Numbered from the stretch's first letter, positions 53,380 through 63,378 are shown. The stretch: DNA of 64,000 bases from an endosymbiont of unidentified scaly snail isolate Monju (GCF_000801295.1 NZ_AP012978.1:2401001-2465000), one strand, 5' to 3'. A program made the numbers and translations. The notes: generated from the letters alone by a model not told the origin.

Positions 53380-54170
53380 TGGACGGCCTGCGCGACCTGC
53401 AACAGGCCTTTCTGGGGCACCTGCTGGGCGAAGGCAGCCCCATCGCCGGGGCCATCGAATCCACTGCCGGCGCCTCGGCCGCCGAACGGCTCGGCATCTA
53501 TGCCACCGGCTATCGCCTGCGCCTGAAAGAGGCTATGGAGACGGACTATCCCCGCCTGCATGCCTACCTCGGTGACACCCTCTTCGATCGCCTCGCCGAC
53601 ACCTACATCCACCGCTATCGTTCGCACGGCACCAGTCTGCGTGGCTACAGCCGCCACATGGGAGAGCTGCTGGACGAACTGCCGCCGTTCAGCGGCCTGC
53701 CGGTGCTTGGCGAGATCGAGCGCATCGAGCGCGCCTTCAACCACAGCTTCGACGCCGCCGACCGCCCGCTGCCCGGCCCCGCTCTGCTTGAACGGATTCC
53801 TCCCGCAGCCTGGCCCGACATGCGTCCGGTCCTGCACCCCTCGGTCACCCTGCTGCCGCTGCGCTACAACAGCTTTGCCATCTGGCGGGCGCTGGCGGAC
53901 GAGACCCAGCCCCCCGAGCCGACCGAGGCTCCCGCCATCTGGCTGATATGGCGCCGCGACCTGGTCAGCCGTTACCGGGCCCTGCCGGCACACGAGGCCG
54001 AGGCGCTGAACGCCATCCGCAACGGCGAGCCCTTCGGCGCCGTGTGCGAGCACCTGCTCCAACACTTTGCTCCCGAGGCGGTTCCCCGGGAGGCGGTCCA
54101 GCTGTTGCAGTCCTGGCTCATCGAGCAGGTCATCGCCACGCTTGACTGGGAGGCCACACCACCCAGCTGA
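53379..54170 (+). CDS. bufC: DUF2063 partner protein of the MNIO enzyme
   Basis: A 263-residue protein of the DUF2063 family. The N-terminal DUF2063 domain has LRDLQQAFLGHLLG and GIYATGYRLRLKEAMETDYP; the C-terminal region has the LLQHFAPEAVP and LLQSWLIEQ segments. Such partners contain a domain that recruits the precursor peptide to the MNIO enzyme. ATG 53379 overlaps the bufB stop. Confidence 0.9.
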   Translation: MDGLRDLQQAFLGHLLGEGSPIAGAIESTAGASAAERLGIYATGYRLRLKEAMETDYPRLHAYLGDTLFDRLADTYIHRYRSHGTSLRGYSRHMGELLDELPPFSGLPVLGEIERIERAFNHSFDAADRPLPGPALLERIPPAAWPDMRPVLHPSVTLLPLRYNSFAIWRALADETQPPEPTEAPAIWLIWRRDLVSRYRALPAHEAEALNAIRNGEPFGAVCEHLLQHFAPEAVPREAVQLLQSWLIEQVIATLDWEATPPS

Positions 54171-54204
54171 TAGAATCCCCGGCCGGCTATCAGGGACAGA
54201 ATTC

Positions 54205-55137
54205 ATGGCAGGCTCCAGCACCAAGGTTATCCTCGCCGCGCTGGCGGGCAACACCGCCATCGCCATCACCAAGTTCGCCGCCGCGGTCTTTACCGGCAGT
54301 TCGGCCATGCTCTCCGAGGGCATCCACTCGCTGGTGGATACCGGCAACCAGGGACTGCTGCTCTACGGCATGCGCCGCGCCAAGCGTCCGCCAGACGCCC
54401 GCTTTCCCTTCGGACACGGCAAGGAGATCTACTTCTGGAGCTTCGTGGTGGCCATCCTCATCTTCGCGGTCGGCGCCGGAGTATCCATCTACGAAGGCAT
54501 CCACAACATGCTCGACCCCCGGCCGATCACCAATCCGCTGGTCAACTACATCGTGCTCGGGCTGTCCCTCGTCTTCGAGGGCGGGGCCTGGTGGTTCGCG
54601 CTGCGCGAGTTCGGCAAGACCAAGGGAAAGATGGGCTATATCGAAGCCGTGCAACGCGGCAAGGACCCGTCGATGTTCGTGGTGCTGTTCGAAGACTCGG
54701 CCGCCCTGTTGGGGCTGCTGGTGGCAATGGCCGGCATCGCCACCGCACAGTTCACTGGCATCCTCTGGTTCGACGGCCTGGCCTCAGTGGTCATCGGCCT
54801 GATCCTGGGCGCCACCGCCATCTGGCTGGCGATCGAGACCAAGGGCCTGCTGATCGGCGAGAGCGCCAACCGCGAGGTGGTCGCCGGTATCCGCGAGCTG
54901 GTCTCGGCCGAGCCGGCGATCGAAGCCATCAAGGAACTGCTGACCATGCACATGGGACCGGATTTCGTGCTGGTGACCATGGCGGCCGACTTCCGCGACG
55001 ATCTGGATGCCGGCACCATCGAGCACACCATCGCGCGCCTCGACCGCGCCATCAAGGCACGCTGGCCCGAGGTGAAGAAGGTGTTCATCGAGGCCGAGTC
55101 CCTTGTCCCGCGCGTCGAGCACCCCGCCCCCGCATGA
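54205..55137 (+). CDS. Cation diffusion facilitator family transporter
   Basis: A 310-residue CDF transporter with six predicted membrane segments. The metal-site motifs are [13 protein letters not shown] (second helix) and [11 protein letters not shown] (fifth helix). FPFGHGKE is typical. A cytosolic C-terminal domain follows from about residue 215. CDF proteins export Zn2+, Mn2+ or similar ions by proton antiport. Its metal cannot be told from sequence. It lies 34 bp after the bufferin cluster and overlaps rlmH, so it may be part of the metal function. Confidence 0.9.
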   Translation: MAGSSTKVILAALAGNTAIAITKFAAAVFTGSSAMLSEGIHSLVDTGNQGLLLYGMRRAKRPPDARFPFGHGKEIYFWSFVVAILIFAVGAGVSIYEGIHNMLDPRPITNPLVNYIVLGLSLVFEGGAWWFALREFGKTKGKMGYIEAVQRGKDPSMFVVLFEDSAALLGLLVAMAGIATAQFTGILWFDGLASVVIGLILGATAIWLAIETKGLLIGESANREVVAGIRELVSAEPAIEAIKELLTMHMGPDFVLVTMAADFRDDLDAGTIEHTIARLDRAIKARWPEVKKVFIEAESLVPRVEHPAPA

Positions 55138-55604
55138 AGATCCACCTGATCGCGGTCGGCGAGCGCATGCCCCGCTGGGTGCAGGAGGGCTATGCCGAGT
55201 ACGCCCGTCGCCTGCCACGCGAATGCACCCTGCAGCTGGTCGAGATCGCCCCGGGCCGGCGCGGCAAGGGCGCCGATACCGCGCGCGCGGTGCGCGAGGA
55301 GGGCGAGCGCCTGCTGGCGGCCATCCCCAGGGGCGCGCGAGTGATCGCCCTGGAGGTGAACGGCCGGCCCTGGTCCACCGAGCAACTGGCCGGCCAGCTC
55401 GAGAAATGGCTGGCCGGGGGCAGTGACGTGGCCCTGCTGGTCGGTGGCCCCGAGGGGCTGTCGGAGGCCGCCCGCAAGGCGGCTGCACAGCAGTGGTCGC
55501 TCTCGCCGCTGACCCTGCCGCACCCCCTGGTGCGGGTGATCGTCGCCGAGCAGCTCTACCGCGCCTGGAGCATTCTCGCCAACCATCCCTATCATCGCGC
55601 CTGA
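55134..55604 (+). CDS. rlmH: 23S rRNA pseudouridine(1915) N3-methyltransferase
   Basis: A 156-residue SPOUT methyltransferase. It begins [15 protein letters not shown] and has the SAM-binding knot [13 protein letters not shown] and [14 protein letters not shown] near the end. It methylates pseudouridine 1915 in the decoding-site helix 69. ATG 55134 overlaps the CDF gene. It usually follows rsfS directly, so this marks the right-hand edge of the accessory block. Confidence 0.95.
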   Translation: MKIHLIAVGERMPRWVQEGYAEYARRLPRECTLQLVEIAPGRRGKGADTARAVREEGERLLAAIPRGARVIALEVNGRPWSTEQLAGQLEKWLAGGSDVALLVGGPEGLSEAARKAAAQQWSLSPLTLPHPLVRVIVAEQLYRAWSILANHPYHRA

Positions 55605-56164
55605 TGTTGATCCTTGCCTCGCAATCACCCCGCCGCGCCGAGCTGCTGCGCCAGATCGGCGTCGATTTCCGTGTCGCGCCCGCGCACATCGACGAGACCC
55701 CGCAACCGGGCGAGCCCCCCGCCGACTACGTGGCCCGCATGGCGCGGGAGAAGGCCCGCGCAACGGCGGTCCAGCACCCGGGAGCCCTGGTACTGGGCGC
55801 GGATACCTCGGTGATCCTCGACGGGCACATCCTCGGCAAGCCCGCCGACCGCGAAGAAGGCATCGCCATGCTGCTGGCGCTGGGCGGACGGGAACACCAG
55901 GTGCTGACCGCCGTGGCCCTGGCCGGCCCCCACGAGGATCAGGCCCTCTCGGCAAGCCGGGTGCGCTTCCGCCCCGTCGGGCGCGAGGAGGCCGCGCGCT
56001 ACTGGGCCACGGGCGAGCCGGCGGACAAGGCCGGCGGCTACGCCATCCAGGGGCTGGGCGCGGTGTTCGTCGAACACATCGAGGGCAGCTACTCGGGCAT
56101 CATGGGGCTGCCCCTGTTCGAGACCGCTCAGCTGCTGGCCGACGCCGGCCTGCCCCGCCCCTGA
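55604..56164 (+). CDS. Maf-type nucleoside triphosphate pyrophosphatase
   Basis: A 186-residue Maf protein. Start [15 protein letters not shown], then [11 protein letters not shown] and [28 protein letters not shown]. It hydrolyses dTTP and UTP or modified nucleotides (YhdE-like). ATG 55604 overlaps the rlmH stop. Confidence 0.94.
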   Translation: MLILASQSPRRAELLRQIGVDFRVAPAHIDETPQPGEPPADYVARMAREKARATAVQHPGALVLGADTSVILDGHILGKPADREEGIAMLLALGGREHQVLTAVALAGPHEDQALSASRVRFRPVGREEAARYWATGEPADKAGGYAIQGLGAVFVEHIEGSYSGIMGLPLFETAQLLADAGLPRP

Positions 56165-56224
56165 ATCGCGGGCACTCCCGGCCTGCCCGACGGTCACAGG
56201 GAGGTAAACCCCGGTTTCACCTGA

Positions 56225-56259
56225 CACCCTGACAGCCCCCTGAAGACCCTGTCGGGGTG
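56225..56259. terminator. Hairpin after maf
   Basis: CACCCTGACAG (56225-56235) pairs with CTGTCGGGGTG (56249-56259), with one G-T type pair. It is the same stem family as 26052-26085 after mgtE. It has no U-run. It could be a terminator or a dispersed stabilising element. Confidence 0.5.
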
Positions 56260-56353
56260 GTGGCGAGGACACACCGCCCCGGGCGAGGGAACGGGAGCAT
56301 CGGCGATTTCCCGAGACGGGGTGTGATTCCCGGCGCCACGTACCTGCTTGGCG

Positions 56354-56616
56354 TTAACCCGGATGTTTCACCGGCATCCCGAGAGCCGGCGGAGTTCGCA
56401 GCCGCTGTGACGCCGGTTTGGAGCGAAAGCGATAGCTGTCGCTATCGCTTGAGTGAAAACCAAGCCACAGCGAGCGAGAAACCGCCGGAATCGGGATAGA
56501 ACAACGCGGGACACAAACGGTAACCGGCGACTGGCCTCCCTTTGGTTTCCATTTTTGCTCGTTATTCAGCTTCTTAGGAAGAGAGCGTTGGTCGGCCGGT
56601 GAAATATTCGGGTTAA
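56354..56616. mobile_element. MITE-like element, copy 2
   Basis: A 255-bp element (56358-56612), reverse orientation relative to copy 1, flanked by TTAA on both sides. The inverted ends are CCCGGATGTTTCACCGG and CCGGTGAAATATTCGGG. No coding capacity. It ends 9 bp before the rng start codon, so it contributes the rng leader and may contain its promoter. The region 56165-56357 before it has only the maf hairpin and no gene that I can support. Confidence 0.8.
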
Positions 56617-56625
56617 ACTGAACTC

Positions 56626-58074
56626 ATGAACGAAGAAATCCTGATCAACGTCACCCCACCCGAGACCCGTGTCGCCGTGATCGAAAACGGCGTGGTACAG
56701 GAGATCATAATCGAGCGCACCGCGCGCCGTGGCCTGGTGGGCAACATCTACAAGGGCAAGGTGTGCCGGGTACTTCCGGGCATGCAGGCGGCCTTCGTCG
56801 ATGTCGGCCTGGAGCGCGCGGCCTTTCTGCACGCCTCCGACATCTATTGCACCTCGGGACGCGAGCAGCCGATCACCGAACTGGTGCGCGAGGGCGGCGA
56901 GATCGTGGTGCAGGTGGTCAAGGACCCGCTGGGCAGCAAGGGCGCGCGCCTGACCACCAACGTCTCCATCCCTTCGCGTTACATGGTGTTCATGCCCAAC
57001 ATGCGCAGCGTGGGGGTCTCGCAGAAGATCGAGGACGAGGACGAACGCGTGCGCCTGCGCGAAATCCTGGCCCGCTTCGCCGCCGAGTCGGAACTGCCTG
57101 CCGGCTTCATCGCGCGCACCGCCGCCGAGGGCATCGGCGAGGAGGCCCTGCGCCAGGACATGCTCTACCTGCAGCGCCTGTGGCAATCCATCAAGGAGAA
57201 GGCGCGTAACGTCAAGGCGGTCGAAGTACTGCACGAAGACCTGCCACTGGGCCTGCGTGCGCTGCGCGACCTGGTCGGCCCCGAAGTCGAACGGGTGCGC
57301 ATCGACTCGCGTTCCACCTTCGAGAAGGCGCGCCAGTTCGCCCACAAGTTCCTGCCCGACGCCGACACCCAGATCGAGTACTACCCCGGCGAGCGTCCCA
57401 TCTTCGATCTCTACGGCGTGGAGGACGAGATCCAGAAGGCCCTGCGCCGCACTGTCGAGCTCAAGTCCGGCGGTCACCTGGTGATCGATCAGACCGAGGC
57501 AATGACCACCATCGATGTCAACACCGGGGCCTTCGTCGGCCATCGGACCCTCGAGGAGACCATCTTCAAGACCAACCTCGAAGCCGCACAGGCCATCTGC
57601 CGCCAGCTGCGGCTGCGCAACCTGGGGGGGATCATCATCATCGACTTCATCGACATGACCGATCTCGATCACAAGCGCCAGGTGATCCGTGCGCTCGAAC
57701 GCTGCCTGGCACGTGATCACGCCAAGACCCACATCTCCGAGGTCTCCTCGCTGGGCCTGGTGGAGATGACCCGCAAGCGCACCCGCGAATCGCTCGAGCA
57801 TGTGCTGTGCGAGACCTGCCCCACCTGCCGCGGCCGGGGGTCGATCAAGACCGCCGAGACCACCTGCTACGAGATCTTCCGCGAGATCCTGCGCGAGGCG
57901 CGCCAGTTCGACGTCGAACAGCTGCTGGTGCTCGCCGCGCCCGACGTGATCGACCGCCTGCTCGACGAGGAATCGCAGAACCTCGCCGAGCTGGAGCAGT
58001 TCATCGGCAAGCCCATCAAGTTGCAGGCCGAGGCGCTCTACACCCAGGAGCAGTACGACGTCGTGCTGGTCTGA
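56626..58074 (+). CDS. rng: Ribonuclease G
   Basis: A 482-residue RNase E/G family endonuclease, of RNase G length. An S1 domain lies at about 35-125, catalytic Asp residues are in TTIDVNTGAFVG and IIIIDFIDM, and the Zn-link is CETCPTCRGRGSI. It processes 16S rRNA and decays some mRNAs. There is no long acidic scaffold, so it is not RNase E. It leads yhdP in the conserved order. Confidence 0.95.
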   Translation: MNEEILINVTPPETRVAVIENGVVQEIIIERTARRGLVGNIYKGKVCRVLPGMQAAFVDVGLERAAFLHASDIYCTSGREQPITELVREGGEIVVQVVKDPLGSKGARLTTNVSIPSRYMVFMPNMRSVGVSQKIEDEDERVRLREILARFAAESELPAGFIARTAAEGIGEEALRQDMLYLQRLWQSIKEKARNVKAVEVLHEDLPLGLRALRDLVGPEVERVRIDSRSTFEKARQFAHKFLPDADTQIEYYPGERPIFDLYGVEDEIQKALRRTVELKSGGHLVIDQTEAMTTIDVNTGAFVGHRTLEETIFKTNLEAAQAICRQLRLRNLGGIIIIDFIDMTDLDHKRQVIRALERCLARDHAKTHISEVSSLGLVEMTRKRTRESLEHVLCETCPTCRGRGSIKTAETTCYEIFREILREARQFDVEQLLVLAAPDVIDRLLDEESQNLAELEQFIGKPIKLQAEALYTQEQYDVVLV

Positions 58075-58089
58075 CACACGGAACCGGCA

Positions 58090-61000
58090 ATGAAAGGGCT
58101 CCTTCGACTGACCCGCCGCTTCCTCATCGTCCTGATCCTGGGCTGGGGCCTGCTGGCCCTGCTGGTGCGCCTGTCCACCCCCCTGCTGGAACACGCGCGC
58201 GAACCCCTGGCCCGCTGGCTGAGCGAACAAGCCGGCATGCCAGTGCAGATCACGCGCCTGGAGGCGAGCTGGTGGGGACTCGGGCCCCGGCTCGATCTCT
58301 ACGATGTGCGCCTTGGCGAGGGCGCGGCCGGCATCCACCTGCGCGAGGTCGAACTCGACCTCAACCACACCAACCTGCTGCGCGGCAACCTCTTCGACGC
58401 CCTGCGGCTGACCATCGAAGGATTGCAACTCAACCTGGTCCTCGAAGCCGACGGCCAGTTGCACGTCGAGGGCTTCCCGGTACGCGATGGCGGCCAGCCG
58501 GCCATCGCCCTGCCGCGCTATCTGCGTCTGCGCAACACCCGGCTGACCTGGGAAGACCGCCGGTACGGCGCGCCGCCGATCACCATCGACCCCCTGTACC
58601 TGGACGTGGCGAGGGACGGCCAGCACCTGCATCTCAACGGTGGATTGGACAGTTCCTTCGGCAAGCTGCACTTCGCCGCCGACATCCACGGCTACCCGGC
58701 CGGGCGGCACTGGCGCGGCACCAGCTACCTGAAAGGCGAGGCACTGGCGCTGCCGCCCCTGCTCGGCCGTTACCTGCCCGCCCCCTACCACTTGCTGGGC
58801 GGCAGGCTCGATCTCGAGCTCTGGCAGGTCTGGGAGAATGCCCGCGAAATCGCCGCCCGTGGACACGTGGAAGCGCACCGCCTGCGTTTCGGCAACCGCG
58901 AACAACCGGGCCGGGAGTTCAGCCTGCACCGGGCGAGCGCAGATCTCGACTTCGCCGAGGCCACCGACGGCGAATGGCGCATCCTCTCCGACGCCCTCAC
59001 GCTACAGACCGGACCCGACGATCCGCCGCTGACCACCGCACTGGCCATTCGTCATCGCCCCGACCCACGGGGCACCCTCGACATCGCCGCCACCCGCCTG
59101 CCGGTCGCCCTGCTCGTCCAGGCACTGCATCTGCGCCCGACCGACCCGGCGCTGGACGAGGCCCTGGCAGCGCTGGCCCCGCGCGGCGAACTGCAGGCAC
59201 TTCGGCTGCACATCGCCCCCGGCCAGGCCGACAGCTGGGCGCTGGACACCCGCCTGCGCAACATCGCTGCCAAGCCCTGGCAGGGCTTCCCCGGCTTCCA
59301 GGGACTCGACGGCCGCCTCACTGCCACCGCCGAACGGGCGCGGCTGGCGCTGGACTCGAAGGCCCTGCCACTGGACTACCGGGAACTGTTCCGCGCCCCG
59401 CACCGGCTGGAGCAACTGAGCGGCGTGCTGCACTGGCAACGCGAGACCGACGGCTGGCGCCTGTTCACCGACGACCTGCGCCTGGCCACGCCCGACCTGC
59501 GTGGCGCCCTCTGGCTCGATCTGCAACAACACCAGGGACAGACACCTCGGCTGGCGCTGCGCGCGCGGATCGAAGACGGCGCGGTGGAGGCCACCGGCCG
59601 CTACCTCCCCACGGCCATCATGAGCGACGAGCTGGTGGACTGGCTGGACCACGCCCTGCAGGGCGGCCGAATGGAGCGCGCCGACCTGCTGCTGGTCGGC
59701 CCCCTGGCCGACTTCCCGTTCAACGAGCACGCCAACGGGGTGTTCGAGGTCGATGCCCGGCTCGCCGACGTGGACCTGGACTATCGCAGCGGCTGGCCGG
59801 CGCTGCACCAGGTCGCCGCGCGGCTGTTCTTTCACCAGAACAGCCTGGACATCGACCTGCCGGAAGGCCGGGTCTACGACAGCCGCCTGCTCGACACCCA
59901 CGTCCGCCTGGCCACCCTGAACCCGGCCAGCCCCCTCCAGGTAACAGCGCGCATCGAGGGACCACTGGCCGATGAACTGCGCCTGTTGCGCGAACCCGCC
60001 CTGCGCGGGCGTTTCGGAGACATCGCGAAACAGATGCAGGCCGAGGGACCGACTCGCCTCGACCTGGACTTCCAGCTCCCGCTGGGCGCCCACGGGGCTC
60101 GACTGGCGCTGGATGGCCGGCTGTACCTGCGCGGGAACCGGCTGCACCTGCCCAAATGGCAGGTCGCCCTCGAACAGCTCAAGGGCGAGATTGCTTTCGA
60201 CCTTCACAGCCTGCGCGCACGGAACCTGCGGGGTCAGGCCTTCGGCGCGCCATTGCGCCTGGACATCGAGCCGGTGGCCGAGGGCACCCGCATCCGCGCC
60301 CGCGCCCGCTGGGGCAGCACCCTGTTGCAGCAACGCTTCCCCGCGTTGCCCCTGCACCTGGCGTCGGGCGCCAGCGACTTCACCCTCGAACTCGACTTCC
60401 CCGCGCAGCGGCAGGGCAAACGCCCGGTGCTGCTCAGCCTGCGCAGCGACCTCAAGGGCATGCGGCTGGACTTGCCCGCTCCGCTGGGCAAGCAGGCGGC
60501 GCAGGCGCGGCCACTGGCCATCACCCTGCCGCTGGGCCAGCCCCCCGGTCCGCTGCACCTGCGCTACGACAAGGCCCTCGACGCCCGCTTCAGCCTGGAC
60601 GGCCACCGTGGCGAGCTCCGCTATGCCCGTGGTCAGGCGCAACTGCCTCGCAAGAACGGTTTCCGCGTGCTGGCCCGGGTGAAGACGCTGGATATCGGCG
60701 CCTGGCGGGAGCTGTTCGCCAGCCTCGCCCGGGACGGTCGGCAGCCTCCTCCCTGGTCGGTCGAACTCGAGGCCAAACGCCTGCGCGTCGGCGAACTGGC
60801 TATCGACAAGGCCCGGCTACAGGCCCAGCACGAGAGCGGCGGCATCATCGACGGTCGGCTGGAGGCGCCGCTGGTCACGGGCGACCTGCACTACGAACCA
60901 GGCGAGCGCGGGCAGCTGCACCTCAACCTCGAACAGCTGCACATCCGTTTCGATCCGGAAACCGCCTCAGCGCCGCCGCCCGACCCGGCCAGCGGCCCCG

Positions 61001-62019
61001 ATCCGCGGACCCTGCCCCGGCTCGTCTTCAACTGTGCCGACCTGCGCATCAACCAGGCCGACCTCGGCGTCGCCCATCTGGCACTGCAACCGGCAACCGA
61101 CGGCGCCGACATCACCGAACTCGACTTCAAGGGCCCGGCAGGCACCCTCGAGGCGCGGGGCCGCTGGGCCTGGCGGAAGGGCCGTGCTCACACCTATCTG
61201 GGCGGGCGTTTCCAGAGCAAGGATCTGGGGGCCTTTCTCGCCGGGCTGGGCTATCCCCGACAGATGATCGATGCCCGTGCCGACATCCGCTTCGATCTCG
61301 ACTGGCCGGGTCACCCGGCACAGATCCACCGCGCCGCCCTGCACGGCCAGGGCAAGATCGACATCCGCGACGGCCGCCTGGCGGACGTGGATCCCGGTAT
61401 CGCGCGCGTGCTCGGCCTGCTCAGTCTCGACGCCCTGAGCCGGCGCCTCCGCCTCGACTTCGGCGACGTGCTCAAGAAGGGATACACCTTCGACAGCATC
61501 GTCGGCAGTTTCCAGCTCGGCGACGGTCAGGCGATCACCCGCGACCTGGTGGTAGACGGCCCCTCCGGCCGTATCGAGATCGGCGGACGCATCGGACTGG
61601 TGGCGCGCGACTTCGACCAGGTGGTGCAGGTCACTCCCAAACTGGATACCACTCTGGCCATCGCCGGGACCATCGCCGGCGGGCCAGTGGCCGGGCTGGC
61701 CACCCTGATCGCCCAACGCCTGCTGTCCGACGAAATCGATCAGATCAACCGCTTCGAGTACAGCGTCACCGGCAGCTGGGACGACCCCAAGCTCACCCCG
61801 CTGGAGTCCGGCGGTCCCATCTCCCGCCTCTTCAACACCCTGGGCGGCAAGGACACCCAGCGCAAGACCGAGGCCCAGGAGAAGGCCATCGACGAGAACA
61901 AGACCCGTCCCAGGCGCAATGTCCTGCAAAAGCTGCTGGGCACCGGGAAGACCCCACCCTCGAAACAGCCCTCCCCCGCGGAGACCCCACCTGCGGACGA
62001 AGGCGCCTTTCCCCAATAA
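58090..62019 (+). CDS. yhdP: YhdP family AsmA-like bridge protein
   Basis: A 1309-residue protein with an N-terminal membrane segment (about 10-28) and a very long repeated beta-strand periplasmic body of the DUF3971/AsmA type; the end is low-complexity and charged (Lys/Pro/Glu-rich). E. coli YhdP has about 1270 residues and is one of three proteins thought to carry phospholipids between the membranes. It is placed between rng and the nitrilase/tldD genes as in other Gammaproteobacteria. Confidence 0.93.
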   Translation: MKGLLRLTRRFLIVLILGWGLLALLVRLSTPLLEHAREPLARWLSEQAGMPVQITRLEASWWGLGPRLDLYDVRLGEGAAGIHLREVELDLNHTNLLRGNLFDALRLTIEGLQLNLVLEADGQLHVEGFPVRDGGQPAIALPRYLRLRNTRLTWEDRRYGAPPITIDPLYLDVARDGQHLHLNGGLDSSFGKLHFAADIHGYPAGRHWRGTSYLKGEALALPPLLGRYLPAPYHLLGGRLDLELWQVWENAREIAARGHVEAHRLRFGNREQPGREFSLHRASADLDFAEATDGEWRILSDALTLQTGPDDPPLTTALAIRHRPDPRGTLDIAATRLPVALLVQALHLRPTDPALDEALAALAPRGELQALRLHIAPGQADSWALDTRLRNIAAKPWQGFPGFQGLDGRLTATAERARLALDSKALPLDYRELFRAPHRLEQLSGVLHWQRETDGWRLFTDDLRLATPDLRGALWLDLQQHQGQTPRLALRARIEDGAVEATGRYLPTAIMSDELVDWLDHALQGGRMERADLLLVGPLADFPFNEHANGVFEVDARLADVDLDYRSGWPALHQVAARLFFHQNSLDIDLPEGRVYDSRLLDTHVRLATLNPASPLQVTARIEGPLADELRLLREPALRGRFGDIAKQMQAEGPTRLDLDFQLPLGAHGARLALDGRLYLRGNRLHLPKWQVALEQLKGEIAFDLHSLRARNLRGQAFGAPLRLDIEPVAEGTRIRARARWGSTLLQQRFPALPLHLASGASDFTLELDFPAQRQGKRPVLLSLRSDLKGMRLDLPAPLGKQAAQARPLAITLPLGQPPGPLHLRYDKALDARFSLDGHRGELRYARGQAQLPRKNGFRVLARVKTLDIGAWRELFASLARDGRQPPPWSVELEAKRLRVGELAIDKARLQAQHESGGIIDGRLEAPLVTGDLHYEPGERGQLHLNLEQLHIRFDPETASAPPPDPASGPDPRTLPRLVFNCADLRINQADLGVAHLALQPATDGADITELDFKGPAGTLEARGRWAWRKGRAHTYLGGRFQSKDLGAFLAGLGYPRQMIDARADIRFDLDWPGHPAQIHRAALHGQGKIDIRDGRLADVDPGIARVLGLLSLDALSRRLRLDFGDVLKKGYTFDSIVGSFQLGDGQAITRDLVVDGPSGRIEIGGRIGLVARDFDQVVQVTPKLDTTLAIAGTIAGGPVAGLATLIAQRLLSDEIDQINRFEYSVTGSWDDPKLTPLESGGPISRLFNTLGGKDTQRKTEAQEKAIDENKTRPRRNVLQKLLGTGKTPPSKQPSPAETPPADEGAFPQ

Positions 62020-62025
62020 AGCAAT

Positions 62026-62070
62026 GTTCGCGGCGGGGACGCCACTCCTACCGTCCCCGGGCCGAACCTT
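62026..62070 (-). repeat. REP-like palindromic element
   Basis: On the minus strand this reads GGTTCGGCCCGGGGACGG, then GGAGTGGCGTCC and CCGCCGCGAAC, the same family as 63074-63273 and 24570-24621. It lies between yhdP and nit. Confidence 0.6.
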
Positions 62071-62169
62071 CACAAGCCATGCCCATCGCCTGGCCTGATA
62101 AACTGGGCGTCCCTCCGGCAGCTCGCTGCCGGCACACACACTGGACAGAACGAAGCAACATCCCCTGAC

Positions 62170-63021
62170 ATGAGCGTAACCTCCTCTCCCCTCAAGGCCG
62201 CCGCCATCCAGATGGCCTCCGGTACCAATGTCAACGCCAACCTGCTCACCATCGAGAAACTGCTCGAGGAGGCCGCTCGCCAGGGTGCGACACTGGCCGT
62301 ATTGCCCGAGAACTTCGCCTATCTGGGCGCCTCGGGGCGCGACGTGCTGCCCTACCGCGAGGTGCAGGGTGATGGCCCCTTGCAACACTTCCTGTCGCAG
62401 ATCGCGGCCCGGCTGGGGATCTGGATCGTCGGCGGCACCATCCCGCTGGAAGGCGAGGACGCCGGTCGCTGGCGCGCCGCCTCCCTGGTATTCGATGCCG
62501 AGGGCCGCGAGGTGGCCCGTTACGACAAGCAGCACCTGTTCGACGTCACCCTGCCCGATTCCGACGAGCACTACAGTGAGTCGGACGCTATCGAGCCGGG
62601 CAACGAGGTGGTGGTCGTCGACAGCCCCATCGGCCGACTCGGCCTCGCGGTGTGCTACGACCTGCGCTTCCCCGAGCTGTTTCGCGCCATGGTCGATCGT
62701 GGCGCAGAAGTCTTTGCCCTGCCGGCGGCCTTCACCGCGGTAACCGGCCGCGCGCACTGGGAAGTGCTGGTACGCGCCCGCGCCATCGAAAACCTCGCCT
62801 GGGTGATCGCCGGCGCCCAGGGCGGCTTCCACGTCGGTGGACGCGAGACCTGGGGCCACAGCATGGTGGTCGACCCCTGGGGCAGCGTGCTCGCGTGCCA
62901 GGAGCGCGGCAACGGCATCGCCATTGCCACCATCGATCCCGCGTTCCAGCGCGCCACCCGGCGCAGCTTCCCCTGCCTGGACCACCGGCGCCTGCAATGC
63001 GCTGCCGACGAGACCGAGTGA
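62170..63021 (+). CDS. Carbon-nitrogen hydrolase (nitrilase family)
   Basis: A 283-residue amidohydrolase with the Glu-Lys-Cys triad: PENFAYLG (Glu), YDKQHLFD (Lys) and CYDLRFPEL (Cys). It resembles the Nit1/YbeM group that removes deaminated glutathione, but substrate cannot be proven here. It lies between yhdP and tldD, as in relatives. Confidence 0.92.
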   Translation: MSVTSSPLKAAAIQMASGTNVNANLLTIEKLLEEAARQGATLAVLPENFAYLGASGRDVLPYREVQGDGPLQHFLSQIAARLGIWIVGGTIPLEGEDAGRWRAASLVFDAEGREVARYDKQHLFDVTLPDSDEHYSESDAIEPGNEVVVVDSPIGRLGLAVCYDLRFPELFRAMVDRGAEVFALPAAFTAVTGRAHWEVLVRARAIENLAWVIAGAQGGFHVGGRETWGHSMVVDPWGSVLACQERGNGIAIATIDPAFQRATRRSFPCLDHRRLQCAADETE

Positions 63022-63073
63022 GCGCAGGCAACACGCCCGGTCGAAACGCCACAGCCCCATCGTCCCTTCACCT

Positions 63074-63273
63074 GTCGCGACATCTTCGGCCCTGAAGACG
63101 GACCCACCCGTGGGGGCGGCGTTCCCGTCGCGAACCTTCGGCCCGAGGACGGGCCTCCTACAGGCAGGAGCGACATCCCGTCGCGAACATGCGGCCCGAA
63201 GACGGGCCTCCTGCGGTAGGAGCGACGTCCTCGTCGCGAACCTTCGGCCCGGGTCGGGCCTCCTGCAGGTGGC
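63074..63273. repeat. Tandem array of 53-bp REP-like units
   Basis: Three full units of exactly 53 bp (63074-63126, 63127-63179, 63180-63232) and a partial fourth from 63233. Each starts GTCGCGA and holds a palindrome such as GGCCCGAAGACGGGCC; the next half reads GGAGCGACGTCC. The first unit is the most divergent. This fills most of the 357-bp gap between nit and tldD; I see no gene in it. Confidence 0.85.
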
Positions 63274-63378
63274 GTACCATTCCATCTGACAGGGGCCGAA
63301 TCCCCCTTCGTCGCAGTGTTGCATTGCGTCCCCACGCCCCCTATCTTCGCTCAACACTCCCAAAGGAAGTACGCACGC

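Noticed and set aside
56566-58929. 787-codon open frame on the minus strand over rng and yhdP
   Set aside because: It is a high-GC shadow of rng and yhdP, in which catalytic motifs are clear on the plus strand.
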